The notes under the pieces were generated by a model. It saw only the letters and a program-made list of their open reading frames with translations, was not told where the DNA came from and did no database searches. Shown piece by piece: positions 26,870 to 41,300 of a stretch of 64,000 bases of DNA; within the stretch, counting starts at the first letter, position 1; each line of letters starts with the position of its first letter. The stretch is taken from the NCBI GenBank assembly GCA_034620365.1, contig JAQGEQ010000071.1, forward strand, positions 372,001-436,000, read 5' to 3'. The translations under genes were made by a program, and so were the position numbers. The stretch comes from Pegea sp. RAD2-039 (lineage: Eukaryota; Chordata; Thaliacea; Salpida; Salpidae).

Positions 26870-29800
26870 GTGATAAACAAACAAACTTTTTAATGGAAAG
26901 GTGAAAAGGTCCAATAAGAAATGAGAGCTTTTATCAACTCGATAAACTATCCAATTGATAAAGTATTTGCTAGATTTGACCTAAATTGATGACAGCAGAC
27001 TTTTAAAAGTTTAGTTTCAATACAACTTTATTATGGCATTAGAGAAAAGGAATATGCTAAACTGACCTGAATAAAAATGCTTGTTATCTGCGTATATTTA
27101 TAAAGTTGGTAAATCAACTGAGCTGATAGCAGTTACTGACAATTACATAAGTCTTATGTTGCAGTCTGTATAGTTTCTCACAATTAACAACTATTTTTGG
27201 AATTAGTTGTAACCTTAAACTAAATTGACATTCAACTTTGTATTCCTTTGAGAAATTAAATAAAAAGAATAAGATAAAAGACTTACAATGAAAAAGATGA
27301 GTAATCAATTTGTAATTGCTATATTATTCTTAATTAGATTTTCAAATGCTTGTAATCTAACATTTATAAATGTTTGTTTATATAAAAAAATTGAATGTTG
27401 TGAGCACTGAACCTAGTCAAGCAAGTGTAAAAAATATTAAGATGTAATAAACATTTGTTATATATAAAAAAAAATTATTATATGACCACCATAAAAACTA
27501 ATAGGTTTAGTTTGATCTATCTTGCAAAGAAATCATCAAATATATGAGTCTTTGAGAAAACTTATCAATAATTTTTTAAGAGAAAAGAATGAAACTGAAA
27601 GAAAATTTGAATAAAGTTCGTTTTAATAAGAAATAAAATTTTGATACAAATATAACACCTATTTATCTATGCTATTTTAAGTCATTGAAAAATTATTTGA
27701 AAAAATAAAACATTTTACTATATTTTGTGTCTATTCACAACATCATAGTAAGAACAATTGGTACAAAAAACTTCAAATAAAGACTTCATGGTTAGCTTTG
27801 ATACTCAAAATAGTTTAAAATATTTCTTAAGCATCTTAGTAAAAAATAAATGTTCTTTAATTCTTGTCTAGTAAAATAATATTTTCAGAAAACGTAGAGT
27901 TGATTTAAATTAGTTACTTTAAAATGATTAAAAATTTATATCTTATATTTAAATCAAATTTTTAAATTTTTTTATATTTTCTTATGAAATAAACGAAAGT
28001 CAAAATTTTCGATTACATTGATTAAGTATCATCTTGGATCAGAAAAAAATTAAAAAGTTGAAATGAAAAAATTTAGTCTCTTTAGCCAGACAGTTAAGAA
28101 ATATAAATAAATATTTGATTCTTACTAGCTATAGTACAAAATTTGTAAAATTATTTAAGCTTTTTTGTTTATAAGACATAAGCAACTTAGAGTTGATTTA
28201 ACATTTTGAATCAGTAAAAAAATATTGTTAAAGATAAAAGTGTGTATCATTGTCAATGATATGGCTTTTTTCTCTTAGTATTTGATCTCTTAACACCTAA
28301 ATAATCACCACCTAAATTGTTTTTGTATAAAAGTTGCTGTAAATACTTGGTTTTTTCTTACTTCACTAATATTAAAAATTAAGAAGAAAAATTGGATATC
28401 TAGTTTGAAAAGTCATTTACAGTACCATTAATTGTCGGCAATACAATCAAAAGTTTACTCAAACAGATAAGATAAGTTAGTTTGAATAATTCTAAATAAA
28501 CTCATGAATAATCTTATGAAAGTATAATGGTTAGTAGAAATAAGTAGAAAATAAGACAATTTATTAAAAACTGAATTTTTATAAATTAATAAAATAAACG
28601 ATTTTGAAAAATTAATTGTTTTCACCTTATATAAATATTCTAAATACTTCTATATTGAAAGATTATTTTAAAAAGCTAGTTGTAAGAATATTTTGAAACA
28701 AATTATTTTCTAAATATTCATTGAAGCATTTGAATATTGACAAAGTAGTTACCCAGTATTAAGCTTAATTAAACTTTAGTAATTTGTATAAAATAAAGTA
28801 TGTTTACTGAATTGATAATATCTTTTTTGTGATTTGAATTAGAAGCAAAAATATCAATTTAAAGCATTAACACAAAAATCAATTTTTTAGTTGTATTTCG
28901 AGCATAGATTCTATATAGAAAATATATGAAACTTTAATGAAATGATAGATAGTCTCATTAATCGTATTAAGATAGAAGTGAGATTGTTTGAATCCAACAG
29001 AAATTCAGCGTAATTGTCATATAACATCCGTTACCCTGTTTCAGCTAAGAAAACTGACTTCAGTAAAAGTAAAAAATATTTTTTTTGATTAATAATCTTA
29101 GTTTACACAAATTATTTATCATAGCTTTAAGATTAAACATTATAAGAATAAATATTTGTCATATAAAACTGTTTAGCTATAGTTACAATAACAAATTAAC
29201 TTAAACAGTCATTAGTTCTTATTTTTACATTCAGAAATAATTAATTTTGAAGTTCAATGTGTTTTTCAACCTACTTCTACCAATAGAATCATGTAATAAA
29301 TGTCAGCCGCGGTTAATAGAAGATTTTTTCTATAAGATTGTGTTCTTTTTTTGTCAAAAACATCTGGAAACTTGTAACTAAAAATTCTTTAATAAAAATG
29401 TTTTGTTTAACTTTATTCTCGATGATTAGATTTAGGTAGCTTACATATACTTTTAATTAGTTTTCTAATACTTGATGTTTGTAAGTTCATTAAACTTCTA
29501 ATCAATCTACTTTATTTGAAACTTTATAATTTGCTTAAAGCTTTAATATTATATTTGAACCAAAGTCTTGCAAAATATACTTTTATGTCATCATAAAATA
29601 TTACATGCACTCCTAATAGCTTTTTAGGAAGTCAAAACTTTGACAAGTGATAAAAAAATATCTAATTAGACATTTTACTTTTAATAATATTGAAGGTTAA
29701 TTTTTAATCTATCCGTAATTTTAAGATAAAATAATTTTTTTATTTTTTTAACAAATTTTATTGAAACCCGTTTAATGAAGTGCATGATGATGATTAATAG

Positions 29801-31486
29801 TTAGATGTTAAAGTAGTCTTTTGAGTAATTTCATTCAACATTTCATTGAATTTCATTCGTAGGTCATTAATGTAGTATTCCGTCAAATAATTCAATAAAC
29901 CTTTTAGGGGAACTTTTCGTTTCATTGATTATATTTTAACGATTTCATTTGACAAAGTTCAGTTTTGACATGGTACACAAGAAACTCAAATAAAATGCTT
30001 TTTAAATCTTCCTTTACATTGCTTTTATTTACATAAATACTATAAAAACGTCAATGATTTTCTTTCAAAACTGAAACTGTAAAACATGCAGCTTTTACAT
30101 CAGCTTCAGAAACAAAACATCTTAAATATTTTTATAGTGATTATCATTAATAAAAATTAAGCGAAAAAAGTGATAAGCAACTGAAAGTGGAACCCATAGT
30201 TAAGTGATTAAATCACAATAATATCCAGTAAATATACCTATCAAAATACCTTATTTGAGTGTAAAAAAGTAACTCTATCATCTGAGTTTTAAATGAAAAT
30301 TTACATACTACAATAGTTCTATGCGCTAAAAACTCTATTTAAAATTATTAAGTAAAAAGATGATTTTAAAAATCTGTTCGGCATAAAAATTTGAAGATTT
30401 CAAATGATATAAAATATTTATGAAAATTAGTTTCAAGTTTGATTAAAATTTGAACTTGATATTATTCGAAACTAAAGTTTCCGAGTAGTCGTGAAGTTTA
30501 AATCAGTTTGAACGGTTGCTGAATTGAGGTTCACGCCGTTTCTTGTCGTTTTTCCAACTTGTTTTTTAACTAAACTAAAAAAATATCAACCTCAAAAGCA
30601 AATTTTTTAAAAATAATTTTTAAATCCTTGTGTTTTTAAACAAGTTAGTTTTAAAAAGCTTTTAAGACTTTATTAATAAATCCGATATAAATATATGAAT
30701 ATTTTTTTGATTGAGATATCATAACGCCTCACCATAAACTTTTATTGTTGAGTTTCTTACAATTTTTTTCAGTTTCAGTTTTGGCATCATTTTTCACTTT
30801 TGAATGATTCAATGAACAATGACTGCAACATGTTCCGAAAAATCTATCCAGCTACAAAACAAATTTTAACAACTAATAATCTGAAATAAATCGTCTGACA
30901 TCCGGGACATCAAAAATTGAAATTGTTTTTCATGCATAAACAAAATTTTGAATTATTAATGAGTTTATCATCGAATTTCTGCTTTAAAAAACAATTCAAA
31001 TTTGCATTTTTTTATTTCTTTTTGCAATACTATAAGACTTATAAGCTACATTTTAATATGTGATAACTTCATTTTTTCTAAATTTATCGAGTTTGGATGA
31101 CGCGGTTTCTTTTTATTTGTTATGCAATATATTTATTTTCTGAGAAAATGTTTAATGTTTTTATGAAAACAAAAGCAAATGAACTAAGAACGTCTTGAAT
31201 AATTCATACAAAACACAGTATCATTTAAAACTTCTTTAAAGCAGAAATTATATAAATTATAATTGATTATGTTATACATTTTAAGATTTTCGAAAAAAAA
31301 AATGTTGTTCAAATGTTAAAGATCTTCTATCTTATAATTTGAGAAAGAATTTTTTTGTTATATAAAAATATAAAAGAACTACACAAAAATAATTTCAGTT
31401 ACAAAAGAAATTTAATCTCGAATTAATCTAAATATTTTTCGTTGCTTGGATTAACTTTAATTTTAGAAAGATTTACTAAATAGCAA
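26870..31486. other. AT-rich non-coding stretch between actin and GPCR
   Basis: About 4.6 kb without a recognisable exon, RNA gene or transposon. Open frames are at most about 64 codons and AT-biased. Confidence 0.55.
31456..31461 (-). terminator. Possible GPCR polyadenylation signal
   Basis: On the minus strand ATTAAA lies about 26 bases after the GPCR stop codon. This common variant signal would give a very short 3' UTR. No canonical AATAAA was noted closer. Confidence 0.35.
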
Positions 31487-34400
31487 TCAAAGCACAAATA
31501 ATTTATAACAAACCGTCTTTTTTACTTCTTCCCGAACATCAGCTTTCATGAAAGCGTAAAGAATAGGATTTACACAAGAATTAGTAAACCCAAATACTAT
31601 ACCAAACAAACTAAGAATCTGTAGTGTAAAGAATATGCTTAATTTGGCATTATAATTAGGTAAATCTGGTTGATTTTATATCACATACAAAGGTAATAAA
31701 GGAAAACATTTCCTATTTAGATGAGAACAAATTTAGATTTAAATAGTTCGAGTTATTTGGTCAGATTTTACCATAATCTTTTCATAAGAAGAACGTTCAG
31801 ATAGACCAGATTAAAACTTTTAACATTTTTTATATTTTTAATTGATGCAAAGACTTGATATTGAAAAGCTGAGGTTTTTATGTATTTAGATATTTAGCAT
31901 CTATACTTTAATATTTTATAGTGAATCAACAACATGAAACAAAATAATTAAAGAGACTTCACTAACTATACCTCGCTTAATTGATCAGTTTTCATCACTC
32001 CGGAAAGTATGAGTAAATGTACAGTTATATTTGGCAACCAGCATATAATAAATGCACTAATTACAGTAAATATCATCTTAGTCACCTAAGAAAACAATTT
32101 CCGATTGCTTGATAAAAACTAACTCCTTTTGAACACATCAGCTTCAACAAGTTAATTATTTTTTGAGTTTTGATTAGTGGTTATTTTCTCTAACTACACA
32201 AACTGTTATCAACTTACTCTATGTTGTCTTCTAGCTAACATTGTTACACCTAAAGTAGATTCAGTGTTATGAGCTTGTCGCTGTAATCGTATGAAAATGA
32301 AAACGTAAGAAAAAATGATGATAGAAACAGGAATAAAGAATCCAAAGCTAAGTCGGACTGCTTGATGAGCTCTTTGAAAACTGGCAGAAGCTTTCCAAGT
32401 ACATATACTCACATTTGAAGAGCATTGTTCATTCTGAAGTTAATAATAATAACTTACCTAAAGAGTACTTTGAAACTCTGCTTAGTAAAACTTTACATAG
32501 GCAAATAGCAGCTAGATATTTGATAGATGCAAATAGGTTTACAAAAAGGATATTTATATCATATATCTTACTTCTATGACTTCACGAAAAATCAAACTTT
32601 CTGTTGCTATGAAAGTAGCTAGCAACCAAACAGTTGTTGAAGCTATTACAGCATTTTTTATAGTTCTTAAATGTCTAGATTTCGACACGAAGACTACAGC
32701 CAGAAATCGGTCAAGACTCATCATCACAAGAAAAAATACACTTCCATATAGGTTGAGAAGTGTGAAAAAGCTGATAACCTTACAGCCAATATTTCCGAAA
32801 ATCCATCTTTAAAGAAAAGATAGTTATCTATTTGGCAAATTTATGTAGTTTCCCAAAATAAGCACAAATATAAGTTTTTATTTGTCGTTATTATACGCTT
32901 GAATAACAGATATATGATCAGCAAGCAAAACAATTTGGTTTTAAAAAATCTGGGAGTTTTAAACTAGTCAGATTGCTAAATCGATCTAACTAATTTTGAA
33001 TAAAACTTTTCTTTTTACGCCAAATTACAAACTAAATGTGCTGCATTACGAGCAAGCTGTAAATATTATTTGATTGCAGTTGAATTAAATAAAAAAATAC
33101 ATTTTTATAATTACTTTAGAAAAGATGCAAACATATCTTATGACAACAATATAAAATATGATAATATCAAATTCATTCAGTTATAAATTCTACTCTAACT
33201 AAACACTCAAACTTATTTTATTTAATCTAAAACCTGGGATTAATTTGTTAAAAGTTTTGCTATTCTAAAAATAGTTCAAACTTCATGAAAATTTTACATT
33301 GGTTTTTTTCCATATATTGATTTAATCATTTATCAGCAGTAGCTATTATGATATTGAAACAAATATATCAAGTTTTTCTTTTTTTATTCCAAGTAGCCTT
33401 GATAAACTTTTTCCAAAAACGGGTTTTAATTCTTTGATAATGTAAAATTATATAGAAAGAAGTTTATAAGTAATAAAAATTAGGAGATTTATGTCTTACT
33501 ATTAAATTGAAGTATTGCCACCTTAAAAAATAGATAGAGTTCAAAAAAGTTAAAACGATATAGTTTTAAACTATGATTTTATTATCATTGTAAACTAAAA
33601 TCAACTTAAAATTATATCTGAAATTACATATATAATTTAAAAAAAAACGAGTTTCAATGCTTTTAGATTGATTTAATCAATAATCAAGATTTTTCAATTG
33701 TTTACTTCACTATTTTTAATATCTTTCACTTAGATTTTACTTACCATGTTCTGGTCAAGACTTTGGTAGAAAAAATAAAAGAATCAAAAATTTAATTTTA
33801 AATCATTAATTTAAATGTACATTATTTTTATTTTGCAATCAAAAAAAATAACATCAAAAAACTTCTGAGAAGATTCTAAGAAAGTTGACAAATTTATTAA
33901 TACTTCAAAAGCATAAAATTGTCAAAATCTAAAAATATATGAGTAAATTTTGAATACCTTTTAAAGAATGTATGCAAAATATAAATACTCTAACGTACTT
34001 TAACCAAACATTTTGGCTCACAGCATTTCCAAAAGCTAAAACTCTAAACAAATATAGAAATTTTGCTTTTAGTGATAATGTTTCAAAGGTGTTCTTTAAT
34101 TCGAATTATAAAAAACTTAAAAATACAGTTTTCAAACTTTAATTGCAACATTTTTTTTCAAATAGATTTTTTTTTCGTATGTTTTTAGTATCAATATAAA
34201 CACTGGCCAAAAATATGAAAAAAATTAAACAGAAAAACTCAATCAAAAACAAATATGAAATATTCTGTTTTGTAAAATCAGAAGAAGACATCATGTCAGA
34301 TGTTTGTTTTGATTAAAGGCAGCTGGATACTGGAGATTTTGAGTCAAAAATGTTTACAGTAGTATTCCACAGTAATTTTGTTTTCATTTCAGTATCTTAC

Positions 34401-35365
34401 AAAATAAAACTCTACTCTTTACGTATCTTGAAAAAAAACTATACATTTCAGTAAGATACTTTTTATAATTGTAATATTTGCGAGTTATTTTTACGTTTTG
34501 GTTATTCAACGAATCTTCATTACTAATTCATTTCAAGCAGTTCTTACCTTTTCTGAAAAACTGGCTACCCTAAAATATTTCAGAGTTGTGCAAGTTCTTA
34601 ACAATGCAAATCACAAAAAATGAATTAGCTTAAAGTCATTTGTAAATTATTTGATAAAAAATAAATTAGGATATTAGGATATAGTTTTAAAAATAATTAT
34701 AAGGAATTTATGAAATTACTAACTTAACTAAAATAAGTTCGTAAATTTGCTTGATAACCAATAAATAATTTATCTTTCATATTTTAAGATTTCCTTTTTT
34801 ATTATTACAGGTGTTTTAATTAGTTCTTTGTTTTTGATAGAATAATTTGATTTATTCTGAAGTTTTCTCAGTCATGTTCAAACATAGTGGAGGTCTTTAC
34901 TTTGTTTATTTAAATAAAAATACTTTTCATCAACTAAATTGAAAACATTTTATTTGAGTTTGTTTAGTTTAATCAAAATAGTAACAAGATAATCATCTAA
35001 TAAACAGTTATATATAAAAATACAAATATTATGGTAGTAATATTAGTATTCAAATGATTCATGATCAATCATGTTACTCACCTGCCTTGCTTAATTCTTT
35101 CGATAGCATGAAAAGGAAGAGTCGCCAAAAAGATTAAATCTGCGGCAGCTAGGTTCAACACAAGGACATTAGTAGCAGATGCTGGCCTCACACCAGTTCG
35201 ACTAAACTGCATATGCCTTCCAAGAATTCCCAAAACAAAAGCATTGCCAATTACACCGATGACAAATACCAACAAGAATATGAGTGGAACTACAGTAGTC
35301 TTAAGCAAAGCATACGATTCGACGCAGGAGTTGTTTGAATATTCTGCCAATGTTGATACATTCAT
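31487..35365 (-). CDS. Class A (rhodopsin-like) GPCR, probable peptide receptor
   Basis: Five exons (minus), 35365-35082, 32806-32572, 32433-32218, 32085-31972 and 31618-31487, give 326 residues with seven membrane segments. Family landmarks are in order: GN in TM1 (Asn41), LNLAAAD in TM2 (Asp76), WIFGNIGC with the TM3 Cys103, DRF at 127-129 (a DRY variant), Trp155 in TM4, Cys177 or Cys184 in loop 2, FIICWLP in TM6 (260-263) and NPILY in TM7 (300-304). The N-terminus has sequons at Asn2 and Asn11. The C-tail is only about 22 residues with Cys320 as a possible palmitoylation site. TM2-TM3 most resembles somatostatin/opioid/galanin/allatostatin-C-type receptors, but the ligand cannot be told. 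The first ATG of the frame is taken as start; the frame extends only to a TTG just before it. Intron 1 is about 2.3 kb. Confidence 0.93.
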
Positions 35366-35371
35366 TTCCAA

Positions 35372-38300
35372 TATTTATAGCTCTTCGCATAGATTACTAA
35401 GCTACGAAAGATTAAAACATTATTACCAAGTACGATTCGTATAAATAAGTAAATATTTAAAACAAGAATTGTTTTTTTTTAATTTTGAGAAGAGCAACTG
35501 TTTGCAAAAAATCAGAGTTTGACAAATTTCTAATTTAAAAAGTTAAAACTCAACTAATCTGATAATTATTGCTGGAATTAAAACTGTTCAATAATCTTAA
35601 TTATTCTTGATGTCATGCAATACTTTGGTAGATAGCTAATTGATATGAAATTTTTTCTGAATAATCACTTTAGTAGTAAACCTTTATTCTAGAAAAAAAT
35701 TGTTGACTATCTATTAATGTGTAGTTTCAACATTTAACAAAAAATAAATAAGATTGCAGCCTCAATTTTTGGAAGTTAAAGAACTTCTAGAAGTCTAATG
35801 ACAGAAACTCCTTGCAAATCTGCTCTTATATAACCAAGTAATATGTTCGAGCAGTTTTTTTTTCAATTCTGAATTTTTTCTCTATTCGTCTTAAACTTTT
35901 TTATGTATTTCTCATTAGTATTTATTATATATCGGTATTCTTAGTACCATATGATGATTAATTCAAAGGTAATAGCTTATAAATCTATATATGTATTTCT
36001 TGTGATAAATCTAGCTTAGAATAAAATTTTGAAAAATGTATTAAATGATTAAAATTAAAATGGAAATAATTAAAAGAAACTCAAGCTTAAGACAACTTTA
36101 AGTAATTAAATTAGTTGCCAAATTAAAATTGTCGTAAATTATCATGAAATTGTAATCTGTTTTTAGTTATAACTGATGTAATTAAAGTTACAAAAATGCA
36201 TAATTTGTTCGAAAAGATACATAACAGTTTTACAAAAAAATGATAATTATAAAAAGTTAAACAAAATTTTTCATAAAAGTATTTTTGTATTCGAATGGAA
36301 AGTTTTGAAAATTATAAATAAAGATTTTTTAAGACATAAAAAATTAGTTCAACTAATTATTTGAAGATGAACAATATTTTTATAGATAAGAAATATGAAA
36401 CTTTTTTTAGCTTTAGATATTCAATGCAATATTGATCCTATTTCTTTTATGATTCATTTTGTTAAATAAATTTGGCTGAAAAATCGATCCTGTATTAAAA
36501 ACTCTTACATCTCAATATGTTACAACAACTTAATGCAAAAAATTTATGTCAAACACGGTATAATTCAACCTACTCTTGATCGTAAGGGTGTTAAGATACA
36601 TTTTTTCAATTTTTAAACATTTTATTGAAGTTTCAAGTCCAGCAGACTAAAAAATTATATACTGACCAATAGTTTAAATTATGGAACCAACTTCTTGAGA
36701 AGAATCAAACAGAAGATTTGAAATGGGTAGCAGAAAATTATTTGCTTTTAATGTTATTAATTTTTGTTTCACTTTTTGAGCCAGGATTTAAACACCAAAT
36801 TAGTTTATAGCATTCCCAGATTGCTTGAATCATCTCTAGTAGGAAAATACTGAATCGAAAAGTAAAAAGCAAAAATTCGAGAAAAAAAAATTGTTTTTAT
36901 ATAAATCTTTCTTCTGACAACTTGTCATAAAATAGCATTCATGAAACTTTGTGGGTTGCCAAAAAATATATATTATATTTTTATTAAAAGTTTTAAAAAT
37001 TTATTTGTGAATTATCCCAGTCAGACCGCCCTGTTGATAGCCACTGCTTCAAACACTGGGGTCAAACTTTGAAATATCTCTAATAATCACAGAGCTTATT
37101 AATTACAAAAATTGTTTGTATTAAATTCAGTTTTATCGTATGATAAGTAAGTTAATATTTTTTGTAGATATACATTTTGATGAAGACTATTTAAGTTACT
37201 AGTTGCAATGTTCTTTATATGTAAGTTATGTAAATATCTTTTTGTACAGCTGTTGTCATAATTAAAGGTTTTCAATCAGTTAAATAATCTCAGATTTCTT
37301 AACTTAGAAGAATAATTAAATTTTGAGATCAAAATCCATTAAATTTTTAATTGAACTGTTGTTATTGAATTATTAAACACGTCATTTATTATAATATTTA
37401 ATTGATTAGTAATAAATAATAAATGAAAATTTTCAAGTTCGGCACCCTTTTCTAAATTATTCTAGTTTGTTATTTAATTAAAATGACAAGCAGATATAAT
37501 CTAACGCTGACATAAAGATTGATTTCTGATATTCATCCTAATCTACAGCTTTGCTTCTTCTATTTTTTTTTCAAACGTGATCTAGATAAGGATCAAATAA
37601 GCTTTACCATCTCTACAAAAATCCGTCTTAGCATTTTCAGCCAAGTCAACCAAAGATAAATTCAGATTTAATGACTTCTTTCGTCATTCTCTAAACTCTA
37701 TCTAATTATGATTGAATTTCGACTTAATATTTGGCACCAAAATAAATTTGTCCTTATCAATTTGAATCTTAAAAAAGCTTTCATTAAAATCAAACCAAAT
37801 TAAAAACACAGCAGTTTCATTTTTAGGGGTCATGTATTTTCTGTGTACATGTAAAATCCAAAAATAAAAGTTAATTATAAGAGAAAGCTACATTATCTAA
37901 CTTTGATAGTATTTAAATAATTTATTGTTATAACTATTTCAAATAATAACGAAATTCATTTACTAAAAATGTTACATACTACTTTATACTAATTTATAAA
38001 ATGTTACATACTAATTTATACTACAGGCAAGTTAAATCTTACTTTATTAAGTTCAGATTTTCAACTAAAATATATATATACACGCATAAAGTACAATAAT
38101 GATACAATAATGATATAACAATTGCATAAAAAATCATATAATACATATAAAATATATATATAAAGTTCATAGAACATACTTAAAGAGTAGTAATTTTTTT
38201 CCTGATCTCAGTTCTTTTAATTTGATTATTTTTGGCAAATAATGTCATGCAATTTTCAATCCTTTGAAAATAAAAAACAAAAGTGGAAGGTCAGGAAAGT

Positions 38301-41300
38301 CAACGCAATTAAACATCTTACAGCTATTTATAGAACAGTTAAATCGGCTAAAATATTTCATATTGAATATAGTATTGTATCATACTGATATCATATCAAA
38401 AGATAGATTTGAAAAACTCATCAATATATAAACTATTAAAACATTTGGTTCTTTTTAAAATAGTTTTTTTTAGTAAATTTTTAGTTTTTTCAATGAAATT
38501 CACAGTCGCAGTTTATATGTTTGGATTTGGTAAAAATCATTTTTTTAAATGATATTTTAAGAATATCTAACATTTAGCAAATTAGCTTCCTGATCATTAA
38601 AGAGCTTTAACTCTCAACGGATATAAATATTATTAGATATCAATTATTTAGATAGTTTCTTAGTATTTATTCTCTCTAATTCATTTCAAACTCATTTATT
38701 TTAAGCTTTTTAAAGTTTGTTTACATATTTTCTAGATTTAAATCAATATCTTAAAAATAACACCTGAGTTTCATATCTCAGCATATAAACCTCTGAAAAT
38801 TGTTTTAAAAGTCTTAACTGTTAAGTTAGATCACTTGATTAAGTTTATTAATTAAATTTCTATAATTTATTTTAATTATAATATATTTAAAATGCATTTA
38901 ACGGTGGCTTCAACCTTTTAAAATTCTTTTAATTTACATTGGATTTATTTCACAAATAATCAACATGTTTATATAAAATTACTTATACAGCAATATGAAA
39001 TAAAAAACAAATTAAATTCAAATACTTAAATTATTTAAGTAGTTAAAAAGTATAACTTTTTTATGGATATTTCAAATTTGGTTATTTCCAAAAAAAGTTG
39101 CTTTTCTTTAGACAAACGTCGATCTTTAGAGCTTTTTTGTCATTATTGAATAATCTATTAGAAATATATTTAGCTTGGAGTCGCATTGTTTACAGTCTAC
39201 ATGATAAAAAAGAAAGAGTCAATAAATCACTTCTTGTTAATAGAATAAAATGCTAATGTAAGTCTATTTGTTTGAGTTTTAGGTCGAATAGTTATTTTTC
39301 AGAAGATAACATTTTTAATATCAGAAAAATATATGTTGATAATAAAATAAGCTTCAAAAGTTCACTGAAGAAAAACTTTAAAATGTAAATAATTAAAGCT
39401 ATGATATCTAGAACAATTCTAGAAGCTTTCTAAAAGTGTGAGCTGAGTTGAAAAAATGTTAATAATAATTTTCATTCCATTTTGATTGACAGCAAAATTT
39501 ATTATTGAATTTTTAAACAGATTTAAAAAGTAATTTAATTGCCAGATCTGATGGTGATTTTGACAAGTTCAAGATGACACAGATATTTGTTTTGAAAGTT
39601 TCTAGAATCAATACATCCAAGTAACATCAGAAACGTACTTGCATTGGGAAATTTCGTCTTTAATAATAGTTTGATTGTAATTTTTGGCCTTATATGATAA
39701 CTAATTTGTAAATTATGACATACAACAAATATTTTCCCAAGAGATTCTGCTAGCATCTGAATTAGTGAGAAAGTATTTACATCAAGCTTGTAAGGATTTT
39801 TTACAAAGTTAGAAGTTTTTTTGTTAATTAATTTAAAGGGTACTGAAATATTCAATTAGTATATCTAAAAATTCAAAATAAAAGTTCTTTGATTTAATTT
39901 ATGGCAAACAGTTTGCAGCAACTTCTGTTCATACTTTGCTTTATTATAAATAATTTGAAAAATAGTTCTTATAAATAAAATTGTTGTTAATTTTGAAATA
40001 AATCTGTTAATATAAATTTTACATAAAAGTTCTTCTTAGATTCAAATAAGTTTGATTAAAAAGTTACTTTTTCAAAAGTTTTAAATATAAGATTTCAGCT
40101 AAAAGATTTTTACACCTTATTGAATAACTAGTTTATCAAAGTTTTAGTTGCATTATTTATTTTTTAATATCAAGTTTAGAAAAACGAAATTCTCCTTTTA
40201 ATGCTTCTTAACTTTTATTCTTATTTCTGTCAAAGCTTTTTAAAAGTTTATAGTTTGTTTTGCCAATCTTTCAATTACTATCTATTGATTGTCAATTTGA
40301 ATTATTCAGTTAAGTAAACTTATTTATTTTATCATATATCGATTTTTTACGAATTTATTTGTTAAAAAAAAGAATTTAAATTTGGTATTGTTGAAGCAAA
40401 CATCTCAAACCACAAGCTTAAATCAACCGCTTGTGGTAATGAAAAAACTTATATTGTAACAAATGATTGAATTTAAAGAATAAAACATCTATTTCATAAG
40501 CTAATTTTATGATACAGATATACTCCAGTTAAGAAAAATGACAGATTACCTTTCAAAAGTAAAATATGTTTCAAATAACTAAAGGACAAAAAATGTCTTG
40601 GCGATCCTGCAAACAACACCTTTTAAGCTAAGAAAAACCTTACTTGTTTAGATGAACAAAGTTGTTTGTTTCAGTATTTTTATGCTTCAGTTTTTTTTAC
40701 TATATTTTGCTTTTAATCAATAATTTTTCAACTGTTTTCACGCTTTCATAAAAATTACTTTATAAGCTGCTGTATTTCAGCGCTATTAAATTTATGATGA
40801 GTTGAAACCCTTGCTGTGCCCATCAAAATCTCTGCCAATTTTTGTTGCACTGCCTACTAATGCGTAAAAATTGAATTTAGTTAAGATAATTTCCTTCTAG
40901 GCTAGAAAAGGGTTAACAGAACTTACGTATATACGTTTAAACATCTTCAAAGCTGTATTTTTATATTATTGTTTAGCTAAGACTCTATTACTCTATTAGG
41001 CAGTAGCAATAAACCAAACCAAGAACTGTAGAATCATTATTGATTTACTTTATTCATTCGTTTCTCAGAAATTAGAGACTTTAATAACCAAAGGTATCTT
41101 TGTATAACAGTAACAATGAAATGTATCGTTATCTTTAAAAATCATAAACTATTCCATTTCAGTGTAAAACAAATGTACCGAAAAAACGTTTGATCTAAAA
41201 CTTTTCTAAAACAATACCAAGAAGAACTACCTTAATAAACTATGTTTAAATATTAGAAAACTGTGTGAAAATCAAAGGTAATTTGATCATGTGCACTGGT

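Noticed and set aside
35366-35371. GPCR start two codons upstream
   Set aside because: The codon at 35371 is TTG; the first ATG in the frame is at 35365.
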